Assembly (NCBI GenBank): GCA_958418815.1
Contig: CATZGB010000005.1
Location: 40,050 to 104,049 of the forward strand
Origin: an uncultured Bacteroidales bacterium
GTDB taxonomy: Bacteria; Bacteroidota; Bacteroidia; Bacteroidales; Muribaculaceae
Reading direction: 5' to 3'
Length of the DNA: 64,000 nt
The notes beneath the pieces were generated by a model. It was given only the letters and a program-made list of their open reading frames with translations, was not told the DNA's origin and did not search any database. Both the position numbers and the translations under genes were made by a program. Within the stretch, counting starts at the first letter, position 1. Every line of letters begins with the position of its first letter. This document shows positions 1-9,234 of the stretch, piece by piece.

Positions 1-8
1 AACGGTCG

Positions 9-2291
9 GTGGCGATGCTCCTGGCCGAGATGGCTTTCGACGGGGAGATTCTTGAGGTGGAGAAAGGCAAATACAAGGCCCCCGAGAGATCGAGCGTGGC
101 CACCGGCACCTTCGTGCGCCGCTCCAACGGAAAGAACTCCGTCATTACCGACGAAGACTCCGAGGCAATCTTCATCGCCGAACGCAACTCTCTCCACGCC
201 CTCAACGGCGACCGGGTAAGGATACATGTCGCTGCCCGTCGGCGCGGACAGGAGCCTGAGGCCGAAGTGATTGAGATTGTCGAGAAGAAGGAGCAGACTT
301 TCATCGGCACACTGCAGGTCGACAAGACCATGGCGTTTCTCAAGACCGACTCGAAGTTTCTCGCCTGCGACATATTCATCCCCAAGGGCAAGCTCAAGGG
401 GGGTGTCACCGGCGACAAGGCCATCGTGAAAATCACCGACTGGCCCGAGGAGGCCAAGAACCCGCGCGGCGAGGTGATAGACATCCTGGGCAAGACGGGC
501 GACAACCAGGCCGAGATGCATGCCATCCTGGCCGAGTTCGGGCTTCCTTACAAGTATCCGGCCAATGTCGAGAAGGCCGCCGACAAGATAAGCGGCGAGA
601 TAACCCCCGAGGAGGTTGCCCTGCGCGAGGATTTCCGCAAGGTGACCACCTTCACCATCGACCCCAAGGACGCGAAGGATTTTGACGACGCGCTGTCGAT
701 ACGCCGTCTCCCCTCCGGCAACTGGGAGGTCGGGGTGCATATCGCCGATGTGACCCATTACGTCACCCCCAACTCCATCATCGACCGTGAGGCCAAAGAC
801 CGCGCCACATCGGTGTATCTCGTCGACCGCACGATACCGATGCTGCCCGAGCATCTCTGCAACGGCATCTGCTCGCTGCGTCCCAACGAGGAGAAACTGG
901 CATTCTCATGTGTCTTCGAACTTGACGACAATGCCGACATAATCAACGCCCGCATCTGCCGCACGGTCATCGAGAGCGACCGCCGCTTCACCTACGAGGA
1001 GGCCCAGGAGCGCATAGAGACCGGCCAGGGGGATTTCACCGAGGAGATACTCACCCTTGACCGTCTGGCCAAGAAACTCCGCGCCAGGAGGTTTGAGAAC
1101 GGTTCGGTCGACTTCGACCGGGAAGAGGTGCGCTTCGACATCGACGAGACAGGCCATCCCGTGGGTGTGTATTTCAAGGAGTCGAAAGACGCCAACAAGC
1201 TCATCGAGGAGTTCATGCTCCTGGCCAACAAGACTGTGGCCACCACCATAGGCAAGCCCGCAGGGCGCCGCAAGGCCAAGCCGTTTGTCTACCGCATACA
1301 TGATGTTCCCGACCAGACGCGCCTTTCCGACCTCGCGACGATTGCCGCTGCTTTCGGCTACAAGATAAAGACATCCGGCAGCTCGTCGGAAATAAACCGC
1401 TCCCTCAACAAGATGCTCAAGGACATCAAGGGGAAGGGTGAGGAGAATTTCCTCTCGGTGCTGGCCATCCGCACCATGGCGAAGGCTGTCTACACCACCG
1501 AGAATGTGGGCCATTACGGTCTCGGTTTCGATTATTACACCCATTTCACCTCCCCCATCCGCCGTTATCCCGACATGATGGTCCACCGTCTGCTTGAGCG
1601 TTATCTCAAGGGTGGACGCAGCGTGGATGTGGTCAAGCTGGAGGATGATTGCAAGCACTCCTCCGATATGGAGCAGCTGGCGGCCAACGCCGAGCGCGCC
1701 TCCATCAAGTACAAGCAGGTGGAATACATGCAAGACCATATCGGCGAGGAGTTTGACGGTATGATTTCCGGTGTGACCGAGTGGGGCATATATGTCGAGC
1801 TTGACGAGAACCATTGCGAGGGACTTGTCCCGATGCGCGACCTCGCCGACGACTATTATGATTATGACGAGAAGAACTACTGCATACGCGGCCGTCGCCG
1901 CGGCACTGTCTACCGTCTCGGCGACCAGGTGAGGGTCAGGGTGGCCAATGCCAACCTTGACAAGAAGCAGCTCGACTTTCTGCTGGTCGACATGAGGCTG
2001 CGTGTCCCGGGCGAGGATGACCTGGGCAAGACCGTCACCTTCAAACAGGCCCTGAGCAACACCGCCGCCAAGAAGGCCGCGCGGGCGATTCCCCACAAGC
2101 TGGAGAAGCCCGGACGCAAGAAGAAGGAGGACAAGTCGCAGCGGGCCAAGGGAAAGAAGGCCAAAAGCTCGCGAGGCGAGAAGGCTGTAGCCGCCGCCCG
2201 TGCCGCAAGGGCCAAGAAAGCCACCCGCAAGGGGAAGGAAAAGGAGAGCGCCAAGCGGCCCTCGACCCGCCGCCGCCCGGGCCGTTCCTGA
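9..2291 (+). CDS. rnr: Ribonuclease R, 5' end cut by the window edge
   Basis: 3'-to-5' exoribonuclease of the RNase II/R family, which degrades structured RNA in the cytoplasm. The frame is open to the left edge and the first usable codon (GTG at 9) lies inside the OB/cold-shock region, so the true start is probably upstream (E. coli RNase R is 813 aa; 760 aa are visible). Cold-shock-like domains occupy about residues 20-190. The RNB catalytic domain starts near 215 and carries the Mg-binding Asp cluster DPKDAKDFDDA near 217-227. An S1 domain lies at about 576-660. From about 686 a very basic Lys/Arg/Ala-rich tail follows, as in other RNase R proteins that bind structured RNA. It is followed by rpoN after 63 bp on the same strand. 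Confidence 0.95.
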   Translation: MAMLLAEMAFDGEILEVEKGKYKAPERSSVATGTFVRRSNGKNSVITDEDSEAIFIAERNSLHALNGDRVRIHVAARRRGQEPEAEVIEIVEKKEQTFIGTLQVDKTMAFLKTDSKFLACDIFIPKGKLKGGVTGDKAIVKITDWPEEAKNPRGEVIDILGKTGDNQAEMHAILAEFGLPYKYPANVEKAADKISGEITPEEVALREDFRKVTTFTIDPKDAKDFDDALSIRRLPSGNWEVGVHIADVTHYVTPNSIIDREAKDRATSVYLVDRTIPMLPEHLCNGICSLRPNEEKLAFSCVFELDDNADIINARICRTVIESDRRFTYEEAQERIETGQGDFTEEILTLDRLAKKLRARRFENGSVDFDREEVRFDIDETGHPVGVYFKESKDANKLIEEFMLLANKTVATTIGKPAGRRKAKPFVYRIHDVPDQTRLSDLATIAAAFGYKIKTSGSSSEINRSLNKMLKDIKGKGEENFLSVLAIRTMAKAVYTTENVGHYGLGFDYYTHFTSPIRRYPDMMVHRLLERYLKGGRSVDVVKLEDDCKHSSDMEQLAANAERASIKYKQVEYMQDHIGEEFDGMISGVTEWGIYVELDENHCEGLVPMRDLADDYYDYDEKNYCIRGRRRGTVYRLGDQVRVRVANANLDKKQLDFLLVDMRLRVPGEDDLGKTVTFKQALSNTAAKKAARAIPHKLEKPGRKKKEDKSQRAKGKKAKSSRGEKAVAAARAARAKKATRKGKEKESAKRPSTRRRPGRS

Positions 2292-2354
2292 CACCGGCCT
2301 GTTGGGTGCCCCGCCATGCCTGAAACCTGACCAGTCGTTTTTGCATCATCACCT

Positions 2355-3836
2355 ATGGAAAAGGGATTCCAGCTTTCACAGGAACAGAAACTGCAGCAGC
2401 GCCTTACGCCGTTGCAGGTCCGTTATGTGAGGATGCTTGAAATGTCGGGTCCGGAATTCGAGGAGGAGGTGCGCAACGCCGTCGACGAGATGCCGGCCCT
2501 GGAGGCCACTTCCGCCGAATCGCCGGGGCCTGACATCGAGACGGCGGTGACCGAGGATGGCGACCGGTTCACAGAGTCGGCCCGCGACATGCAGCTGGCC
2601 GACTACGGGTCGGAGGATGACATCCCCGACTACCTGCGGAAGCAGATGTTCCGCAGCTCACAGGCATCCCCCGACGATTATTTCGAGCCGGTGGTTGGGG
2701 CGGGTGAGGATTCCCTGCTCGAGACATTGACCAGACAGCTTGACGAACATGACGTGACGGATGACGAGCGTGTCATCGCGCGTTACATAATCGGCAATCT
2801 TGATGACAACGGCTATCTGACGCGCGACATCGCCGCCGTGGCCGATGACATAGCCTTCTCTGAAGGACGCGACTTCCCGGTCGACACCGTGCGGCGCGTC
2901 TGGGATATTGTCAGGAGCCTTGACCCTCCCGGCATCGGGGCCGTGGACTTGCGCGACTGCCTGGTGCTGCAGCTCAAAAGGTTGCCCCGGACTGTCGACA
3001 ACCTCGCCGCTCTGGAGGTGGTCAGGGATTATTTCGACCTTTTCGCCAAGAAGCATTTCAGGCGCATTGTCTCGGCTATGGGAATCGATGACCGGCAGAT
3101 GAGGGAGGCGGTGACGGTGATAAGCCGTCTGAATCCCAAGCCGGCAAGCCTGCTTGAATCGACCGGCGGAGGCTCGGCAATGGCTGTCAGCCCCGACTTC
3201 ATGGTCGAGGCCGACACGGAGGGAAACCTCACGCTGACCCTGCTCAACCGCATCCCGGAGCTGAGTGTCGAGAAGACTTTCGCCCCTGACACCCCCCTGC
3301 CCGAGTCTTCTGGCAGAAGCGAGGCCGCCGCGCGTATGTTCCTGAAACAGAAACGCGACGAGGCCACAGACTTCATAAAGATAGTGGGGATGCGCCAGCA
3401 GACCCTGTTCACCGTGATGTCGGCCATACTTGATTTCCAGAAGCCGTTTTTCCTGACCGAGGATGAGTCAAAGATAAGGCCGATGGTGTTGCGCGAACTG
3501 GCCGCTGCTACAGGGCTTGACCTCTCTGTGGTGTCGCGCGCCACGCAGGGAAAATATGTCATGACCCCCCACGGAATCTATCCGCTGAAGATGTTTTTCA
3601 ACGAGCGTCGCCGCAAAGAGGAGCAACCGGGTGACGCCGACTCTGACAATACCACCCCGATGATTATCGCCGCGTTGAAGTCGATAATCGAGACAGAGGA
3701 CAAGCTCCATCCGCTGAGCGACGAGCAGATTACCCAAAGGCTGACCGGGCAGGGATTTGACATAGCGCGGCGCACCGTAGCTAAGTACCGCGAGAAGCTC
3801 GGATTTCCGGTGGGGCGGCTGCGGAAGACTTTGTGA
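2355..3836 (+). CDS. rpoN: RNA polymerase sigma-54 factor
   Basis: Alternative sigma factor that directs polymerase to -24/-12 promoters and needs AAA+ activators. At 493 aa it has the family's normal length. Visible parts are the Gln-rich N-terminal region I (LSQEQKLQQRLTPLQ, about 6-20), an acidic region II, the core-binding domain in the middle, and the C-terminal RpoN box ARRTVAKYREKLGFP near residue 471, which reads the -24 element. The ATG at 2355 gives the expected family N terminus. The rnr-rpoN-PAP2-purE-ispG order is tightly spaced on one strand and suggests co-transcription. No sigma-54 promoter was sought exhaustively in this window. Confidence 0.97.
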   Translation: MEKGFQLSQEQKLQQRLTPLQVRYVRMLEMSGPEFEEEVRNAVDEMPALEATSAESPGPDIETAVTEDGDRFTESARDMQLADYGSEDDIPDYLRKQMFRSSQASPDDYFEPVVGAGEDSLLETLTRQLDEHDVTDDERVIARYIIGNLDDNGYLTRDIAAVADDIAFSEGRDFPVDTVRRVWDIVRSLDPPGIGAVDLRDCLVLQLKRLPRTVDNLAALEVVRDYFDLFAKKHFRRIVSAMGIDDRQMREAVTVISRLNPKPASLLESTGGGSAMAVSPDFMVEADTEGNLTLTLLNRIPELSVEKTFAPDTPLPESSGRSEAAARMFLKQKRDEATDFIKIVGMRQQTLFTVMSAILDFQKPFFLTEDESKIRPMVLRELAAATGLDLSVVSRATQGKYVMTPHGIYPLKMFFNERRRKEEQPGDADSDNTTPMIIAALKSIIETEDKLHPLSDEQITQRLTGQGFDIARRTVAKYREKLGFPVGRLRKTL

Positions 3837-3886
3837 GCCATCACGGCCTGACAGAAACAAAACCACGACATACAATCTACTGAGAT

Positions 3887-4519
3887 ATGAAATTTATAAA
3901 AGGCGCGGCAAGCGTCATATCGACAATCTTCTCTCCGCTGCTGATGGCCACCTACGGTGTCGCCCTGGCTATGTTCTTGTCATTTCTTTGTTTCATACCC
4001 GCCGCCACCAAGCTGACGGTGATTCTTGAGACTTTCCTGGCCACGGCCGCCATTCCTGTCATCGGCATATTCATATTGTCAAGGCTCAAGGTCATTTCCG
4101 ACCCGAAGCTGAACGAGCGGCGTGACCGCACATTCCCTTACATCATCGAGACCGCCTGCTTCATCGGCCTGGCCGTTTATCTCAACCATATCAACGCCCC
4201 GGCGTGGCTGTCGCTCTTCCTGATAGGTGGCGCGCTGGCGCTGATTGTGCTCACGATTGTGAACCGATGGTGGAAAATCTCAGGCCACGCCACCGGTATG
4301 GGGGGGCTTTGCGCCCTGCTTTTCTACCTGATGCTCAGCGGCAACAGTATATACAGCCTGCAATGGGAATTCCTCGCGGCGATTCTGCTGGCCGGGGCAG
4401 TCTGCTCGGCGCGGGTGGTGATGGGCCGTCATACCCTCGGCCAGGTGGCTGCCGGATTCCTCAACGGATTCCTGTGGGTGGCCATTCTGCCGATGATTTT
4501 CCAGGTCACACGCCTGTGA
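3887..4519 (+). CDS. PAP2-like integral membrane protein
   Basis: A 210-aa protein with about six hydrophobic segments. The C-terminal part carries the motif MGRHTLGQVAAG, which fits the last conserved block (SRxxxxxHxxxDxxxG-like) of membrane PAP2 phosphatases. The first PAP2 blocks are poorly conserved, so catalytic activity is uncertain. Family members remove phosphate from undecaprenyl pyrophosphate, phosphatidic acid or lipid A. It lies between rpoN and purE with gaps of about 50 bp, a position where Bacteroidales genomes commonly carry such a protein. The substrate cannot be told from the sequence. Confidence 0.7.
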   Translation: MKFIKGAASVISTIFSPLLMATYGVALAMFLSFLCFIPAATKLTVILETFLATAAIPVIGIFILSRLKVISDPKLNERRDRTFPYIIETACFIGLAVYLNHINAPAWLSLFLIGGALALIVLTIVNRWWKISGHATGMGGLCALLFYLMLSGNSIYSLQWEFLAAILLAGAVCSARVVMGRHTLGQVAAGFLNGFLWVAILPMIFQVTRL

Positions 4520-4563
4520 GACTGAAAGACAAACCGATACAACAAAACCAATCATACATAACG

Positions 4564-5070
4564 ATGAAACCATCTGTCAGCATTATAATGGGAAGCACCT
4601 CTGACCTTCCCGTGATGAAGAAAGCCGCCGATTTCCTCAACTCGATGGAAGTGCCGTTCGAGATGCTCGCCCTGTCGGCCCACCGTACCCCCGAGGAGGT
4701 GGCGCAGTTTGCCCGCGACGCGGCTCCGAGAGGTGTCAAGGTGATAATCGCCGGTGCGGGCATGGCTGCCGCGCTCCCCGGTGTGATCGCGGCCATCACC
4801 CCCCTGCCGGTCATCGGTGTGCCTCTGTCGGCCACCCTCCAGGGCACCGACGCGCTCTACTCGATTGTGCAGATGCCTCCCGCCATACCTGTGGCCACGG
4901 TCGGCATAGACGGGGCTATGAACGCCGCGGTGCTTGCCGTGAGGATGCTTTCTTTGGCCGATGAAGCCCTGGCCGCGAGATACGCCGCCTGGACATCTGA
5001 GCTTAACAGCAAGATTGTGAAGGCCAACGAGGCCCTATCTGAAATCAAGTATGACTTCAAGACCAACTGA
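4564..5070 (+). CDS. purE: N5-carboxyaminoimidazole ribonucleotide mutase (class I PurE)
   Basis: Moves the carboxylate of N5-CAIR to C4 to give CAIR in purine synthesis. The protein is 168 aa from the ATG at 4564; a longer reading frame extends upstream through the PAP2 gene in another frame and is not real. Class I signatures are present: the phosphate-binding GSTSDLPVMKKA near residue 10, the catalytic-histidine loop LSAHRTP near 40, and the Gly/Ala-rich GAGMAAALPGVIAA near 65-78. No purK is visible in the window. It is followed after 24 bp by ispG on the same strand. Confidence 0.96.
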   Translation: MKPSVSIIMGSTSDLPVMKKAADFLNSMEVPFEMLALSAHRTPEEVAQFARDAAPRGVKVIIAGAGMAAALPGVIAAITPLPVIGVPLSATLQGTDALYSIVQMPPAIPVATVGIDGAMNAAVLAVRMLSLADEALAARYAAWTSELNSKIVKANEALSEIKYDFKTN

Positions 5071-5094
5071 TTACCCAGGTAACGAGAGTTGACT

Positions 5095-6756
5095 ATGAGT
5101 GTTTTCGATTACCGCCGGCGCGAGACCTCTACCACCCGTGTTGGCGACGTGGAAATCGGTAGCGGATTCCCCATCCGCCTCCAGTCGATGAACAACACCT
5201 CGACTATGGACACCGAGGCTTCGGTGGCGCAGGCCGAACGGATTGCCGCCGCCGGGGCTGACATCGACCGCCTTACCGCCCAAGGGGTCAGGGAGGCCGC
5301 CAACATGGGGGAGATACGCCGCCGACTGCGTGAGCGTGGATGCCGCATGCCTCTTGTGGCCGACATACATTTCAATCCGCGAGCCGCCGAGGAGGCCGCG
5401 CTCCATGTCGAGAAGGTGAGGATAAACCCCGGAAACTTTGTGGATCCGGGACGCACTTTCCGTAAGCTCGAGTACACCGACGAGGAGTATGCCCTGGAGC
5501 TGAAGAGGATTGAAGACCGTTTTGTGCCGTTCCTCGACCTCTGCAAGGCCAATTCAACGGCGATACGTATCGGTGTCAACCATGGTTCGCTGTCTGACCG
5601 CATAATGAGCCGCTACGGCGACACCCCTTCGGGTATGGTGGAGAGCGCCATGGAGTTTCTGCGTGTGGCAGTCAGGCATGGCTTCAATGACATCGTGATT
5701 TCTATAAAGGCATCAAACACGGTGGTGATGGTCGAGACCGTCAGACGTCTGGTCAGGGCCATGGAGGCCGAGGGGATGAAATTCCCGCTTCATCTCGGGG
5801 TCACGGAGGCCGGAGACGGCGAAGATGGCCGTGTGAGGTCGGCCGTCGGCATCGGCACACTGCTTGGCGAGGGTATCGGCGACACAATCCGTGTGTCGTT
5901 GAGCGAGGCCCCCGAGGCCGAGGTGCCGGTGGCCCGGGAGCTCGCCGAATACCTGTCGGCCCGCGAGTCGGCCCCGTCGGTCGATGGGGAGTATGCTCCA
6001 GGCTATGATCCGGTGGCCCCCGCCAAGCGCCCGACTGAAAAGACCGGCCCTGTGGGTGGCGATTCGCTGCCTGTCGTGCTGGGATATGATGACGTGGATG
6101 AGGCGATTCTGCGCCGTCTCGGCGCGGCTGAGCTGCGCAGGGTGCTTGATGATTCCGAGGCCATCTCAGGCCTGGCCGGAAGAGTGCTGGTGATCTCGTC
6201 AAGCCACGCCAACCCGGTGGCCGACATCTCGTCGGCCATCCACAAGCTGTGGGGCGCGGGATTGCGCAATCCGGTCATCGCGTCGCTCGACTATGGCGAC
6301 ACCCCTGCGGATAAGACCGTCATCCGGGCTTCCGCCGATTTCGGGGCGTTGCTGCTCAACGGACTTCTCGACGGTGTGGAAATCAAATCTGCCACTATGG
6401 ACGGCGAGGCTACTGACAGGCTCGCCCTGGGCATACTGCAGGCTTCGCGCCGCAGGGTGACCAAGACCGAATTCGTGTCATGTCCCGGGTGTGGCCGCAC
6501 TATGTTCGACCTGCAGGAGACCGTCGCCCGCGTCAAGGCAGCCACCTCGATGTATCCCGGCCTGAAGATAGCAGTCATGGGCTGCATTGTCAACGGCCCC
6601 GGCGAGATGGCCGACGCGGATTACGGATATGTCGGTGCCGGAGTCGGCAATGTGAGCCTTTACCGTGGCAAGGAGCTTGTTGAGAAAAACCTTCCGTCAT
6701 CAGAGGCGGTTGACCGCCTTATCGCCCTTATGCGGGCTGACGGCAGGATTGACTGA
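5095..6756 (+). CDS. ispG: 4-hydroxy-3-methylbut-2-enyl diphosphate synthase, long bacteroidetes-type
   Basis: Iron-sulfur enzyme of the MEP isoprenoid pathway that converts MEcPP to HMBPP. I place the start at the ATG at 5095; an in-frame TTG at 5089 is possible but less likely. The 553-aa length shows the extended form, with an N-terminal TIM barrel (about 1-290), a middle insert domain (about 300-450) and a C-terminal [4Fe-4S] domain. The cluster ligands are Cys463 and Cys466 (CPGCGR) and Cys497 in MGCIVNGPGE. A 7-bp hairpin with a short T run follows the stop codon. Confidence 0.96.
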   Translation: MSVFDYRRRETSTTRVGDVEIGSGFPIRLQSMNNTSTMDTEASVAQAERIAAAGADIDRLTAQGVREAANMGEIRRRLRERGCRMPLVADIHFNPRAAEEAALHVEKVRINPGNFVDPGRTFRKLEYTDEEYALELKRIEDRFVPFLDLCKANSTAIRIGVNHGSLSDRIMSRYGDTPSGMVESAMEFLRVAVRHGFNDIVISIKASNTVVMVETVRRLVRAMEAEGMKFPLHLGVTEAGDGEDGRVRSAVGIGTLLGEGIGDTIRVSLSEAPEAEVPVARELAEYLSARESAPSVDGEYAPGYDPVAPAKRPTEKTGPVGGDSLPVVLGYDDVDEAILRRLGAAELRRVLDDSEAISGLAGRVLVISSSHANPVADISSAIHKLWGAGLRNPVIASLDYGDTPADKTVIRASADFGALLLNGLLDGVEIKSATMDGEATDRLALGILQASRRRVTKTEFVSCPGCGRTMFDLQETVARVKAATSMYPGLKIAVMGCIVNGPGEMADADYGYVGAGVGNVSLYRGKELVEKNLPSSEAVDRLIALMRADGRID

Positions 6757-6764
6757 TGGTGTGT

Positions 6765-6792
6765 GGTTGACATGTCTGCGTCAACCTCTTTT
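6765..6792 (+). terminator. Weak stem-loop terminator candidate after ispG
   Basis: GGTTGAC at 6765-6771 pairs with GTCAACC at 6780-6786 around an 8-nt loop and is followed by TCTTTT. The 7-bp stem is short, and the run reaches the start of the next gene at 6798, so it may only attenuate. Confidence 0.4.
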
Positions 6793-6797
6793 CAAAG

Positions 6798-8024
6798 ATG
6801 AAAGAACTGGAGACTGAGATATTTGATTTGTCGTGCGGCATGCGCCTGGTGTGTCGCAAGGCTCCTCTCGCGCTGGAGTATTTCGGTGTGGCAGTCAATG
6901 CCGGCAGCCGCGACGAGAAGGCGGGGGAATATGGACTGGCGCATTTTGTCGAACACACCATTTTCAAGGGCACAGACCGTCGGCGCGCCGGGCATATCAT
7001 CAACCGCATGGAGGCGGTCGGGGGGGACCTCAACGCTTTCACATCGAAGGAGGAGACCAATGTATACTCGGTGTTTCCGCGTGGCAACCTTTCGCGGGCG
7101 ATTGACCTCATTGCCGACCTGCTGGCCAACTCGCGGTTTCCTGAAAAGGAGATTGACCGGGAGAGGGAGGTGGTCAGGGATGAGATAGACAGCTATCTCG
7201 ACACCCCCTCGGAGGCTGTTTATGATGATTTCGAGGACCTGTTTTTCGCCGGTAGCCAGCTGGGCCACAACATACTGGGCACAGACGCCGACCTCGGACG
7301 GTTCACTCCCGAGGTGTGTCGCGCCTATCTGACAGGCAATTTCCATGGCGGCAGGATGGTGGCGTATTACCTCGGCCCGGAGTCGCCCCGCCGGGTGATG
7401 GCCAAGGTCAGCCGCGGATTCGACGGCATGCGCGGCAGCGGGCAGCCGCTCGACCGGCGTGAGCCTGCGCCTGTGGCCAGGTTTGACATCCGCCGCGAGA
7501 CCGACACCCACCAGAGCCATACCGTCGTTGGCGCGCGCCTGCCCGGGCTGGGCGACTCGCGCCGAGACACCATCGCCCTTGTCACCAACATGCTCGGAGG
7601 GCCTGGCATGAACTCACGGCTCAACATCTCGTTGCGCGAGAGGCGCGGACTGGTTTACACGGTCGAGGCCTCGACCACTATGTTCAGCGACTGCGGACTC
7701 TTCAACATCTATTTCGGGTGTGACCCCGATGACCGCGACCGTTGCCTTGAACTTGTCTTCCGTGAGCTGAGGATGATGGCCGACTCGCCGCTGACCCCTG
7801 CGAGGCTCGCCGCCGCCAAGAAGCAGTATCTCGGCCAGATGATAGTGGCCTCTGAGAACCTTGAGCAGGGGATATTGTCGACCGGACGAGCCTTGTTGAT
7901 GACTGGCCGGGTGCGCACTCCCCGTATGATGGCCGACGCGGTGGCGGCAATCACCCCTGATGACATTGCAGAGGTAGCCGCGATGCTCAGGCCCGGGAAT
8001 TGCTCGGTGCTGTCGCTCGGATGA
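6798..8024 (+). CDS. M16 family zinc metallopeptidase
   Basis: A 408-aa single-unit M16 peptidase (pitrilysin/processing-peptidase family). The inverted zinc motif HFVEH gives His49, Glu52 and His53, and the distal zinc-ligand glutamate fits Glu129 in VVRDEI, the usual 75 residues later. The C-terminal half forms the inactive M16_C domain (RGLVYTVEAS region near 285). No signal peptide is visible, so it is probably cytoplasmic. Both halves of the clam-shell may come from a homodimer, as in two-domain M16B peptidases. The substrate is unknown. Confidence 0.92.
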   Translation: MKELETEIFDLSCGMRLVCRKAPLALEYFGVAVNAGSRDEKAGEYGLAHFVEHTIFKGTDRRRAGHIINRMEAVGGDLNAFTSKEETNVYSVFPRGNLSRAIDLIADLLANSRFPEKEIDREREVVRDEIDSYLDTPSEAVYDDFEDLFFAGSQLGHNILGTDADLGRFTPEVCRAYLTGNFHGGRMVAYYLGPESPRRVMAKVSRGFDGMRGSGQPLDRREPAPVARFDIRRETDTHQSHTVVGARLPGLGDSRRDTIALVTNMLGGPGMNSRLNISLRERRGLVYTVEASTTMFSDCGLFNIYFGCDPDDRDRCLELVFRELRMMADSPLTPARLAAAKKQYLGQMIVASENLEQGILSTGRALLMTGRVRTPRMMADAVAAITPDDIAEVAAMLRPGNCSVLSLG

Positions 8025-8040
8025 CCCGCTCATGTCGGGG

Positions 8041-8062
8041 CGTGATTTGTTAAAATCGCGTA
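8041..8062 (+). terminator. Stem-loop terminator candidate after the M16 gene
   Basis: CGTGATTT pairs with AAATCGCG (8 bp with one G-U pair) around a 4-nt loop, followed by TAATTATT. The T run is weak. The stem lies between the M16 stop and the dusB promoter. Confidence 0.35.
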
Positions 8063-8099
8063 ATTATTGGCCGTTATGTAGCTGTAACCGGCCTCGCGG

Positions 8100-8131
8100 T
8101 TGACCATTGACAGAGATTTTTCGTAACTTTA
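8100..8131 (+). promoter_or_regulatory. Bacteroidetes-type promoter for dusB
   Basis: A -33-like TTG at 8100-8102 and a -7-like TAACTTTA at 8124-8131 are separated by 21 bp. This matches the Bacteroidetes pattern TTTG, about 20 bp, TAnnTTTG with one mismatch in each box. The dusB ATG lies 38 bp further on. Confidence 0.5.
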
Positions 8132-8168
8132 CAGATGCAAAGGTGAAATAATATTCTAACAGTCGCTT

Positions 8169-9200
8169 ATGAAGATAGGAAATGTCGACCTTGGCCAGAG
8201 ACCGGTGATGTTGGCTCCGATGGAGGATGTCACCGACCAGTCGTTCCGCCTGATATGCAAGGAGCTTGGCGCGGATATGACCTACTCCGAGTTTGTCTCG
8301 GCCGACGCGTTGATACGCAATATCGCCGCCACCACGCGCAAACTGTCGATTCATCCCGGCGAACGTCCAACGGCCATCCAGATCTATGGCCGCGAGACAG
8401 GCCCCATGGTCGAGGCCGCCAGGATGGTCGAGGAGGCGCGTCCCGACATCATCGACATCAATTTTGGTTGTCCGGTCAAGAAGGTGGCCGGTAAAGGGGC
8501 CGGGGCCGGCATGCTGCGCGACATCCCGCGCATGCTCGAAATCACCCGAGAGGTGGTGAAAGCCGTCAGTCTCCCTGTCACGGTCAAGACACGTCTTGGC
8601 TGGGATCATGAGTCGAAGATAATCGTCGAGCTGGCCGAGCAGCTGCAAGACTGCGGCATCCAGGCCCTGACGGTGCATGGTCGCACGCGCTCGCAGATGT
8701 ACAACGGCGAGGCCGACTGGGAGATGATAGCCAAGGTAAAGGCCAATCCCCGGCTGAAGATTCCGGTGATAGGTAATGGCGACATCACTTCGCCCCAGAA
8801 GTTGGTGGAGGCGTTTGACCGCTACGGGGTGGACGGTGTGATGGTGGGCCGCGCCGCGATAGGCTATCCCTGGATTTTCAACGACATGAAGCAGACACTG
8901 CTTTACGGGGAGGTGCGCCGCCAGCTCACCATGGCTGAGAAATTCGACATACTGCGCCGCCAGATTGACGAGAGCATCGACCGCATAGATGAATACCGGG
9001 GGATTCTGCATATCCGCCGCCACCTTGCCGTCAGCTCCCTCTTCAAGGGGATTCCTTTCTTCCGCGAGACCCGCATAAGGATGTTGAGGGCCGACACCAA
9101 GCAGGAGCTTTTCGACATAATCGCCGCCGTGGAGGAGAAATTGGCCAGCGGGGAGGCGTTCGCCGAGCCTAAGGAGGATGTGGCCCCCTCGGAATCATGA
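8169..9200 (+). CDS. dusB: tRNA-dihydrouridine synthase B
   Basis: FMN enzyme that reduces specific uridines of tRNA to dihydrouridine. The protein is 343 aa, the usual length. It has the FMN-barrel start MLAPMEDVTDQSFR (residues 14-27), the catalytic Cys101 in FGCPVKKV, followed by the Gly-rich KGAGAGML, and the phosphate-binding VMVGRAAIGYPW near 225. The C-terminal helical tRNA-binding domain follows. It has its own probable promoter and is followed 34 bp later by a GIN-domain gene. Confidence 0.95.
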   Translation: MKIGNVDLGQRPVMLAPMEDVTDQSFRLICKELGADMTYSEFVSADALIRNIAATTRKLSIHPGERPTAIQIYGRETGPMVEAARMVEEARPDIIDINFGCPVKKVAGKGAGAGMLRDIPRMLEITREVVKAVSLPVTVKTRLGWDHESKIIVELAEQLQDCGIQALTVHGRTRSQMYNGEADWEMIAKVKANPRLKIPVIGNGDITSPQKLVEAFDRYGVDGVMVGRAAIGYPWIFNDMKQTLLYGEVRRQLTMAEKFDILRRQIDESIDRIDEYRGILHIRRHLAVSSLFKGIPFFRETRIRMLRADTKQELFDIIAAVEEKLASGEAFAEPKEDVAPSES

Positions 9201-9234
9201 CAATATAGACCTGAACCAATCAAACCATTAGCCT

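Noticed and set aside
906..2294. 462-aa open frame on the minus strand opposite rnr
   Set aside because: It is a shadow of the high-GC rnr codons; the protein is repetitive Leu/Gly/Val without domains, and rnr on the other strand is certain.
8064..9023. 319-aa minus-strand frame opposite dusB
   Set aside because: Antisense to a gene with all catalytic motifs; no promoter or domain supports it.
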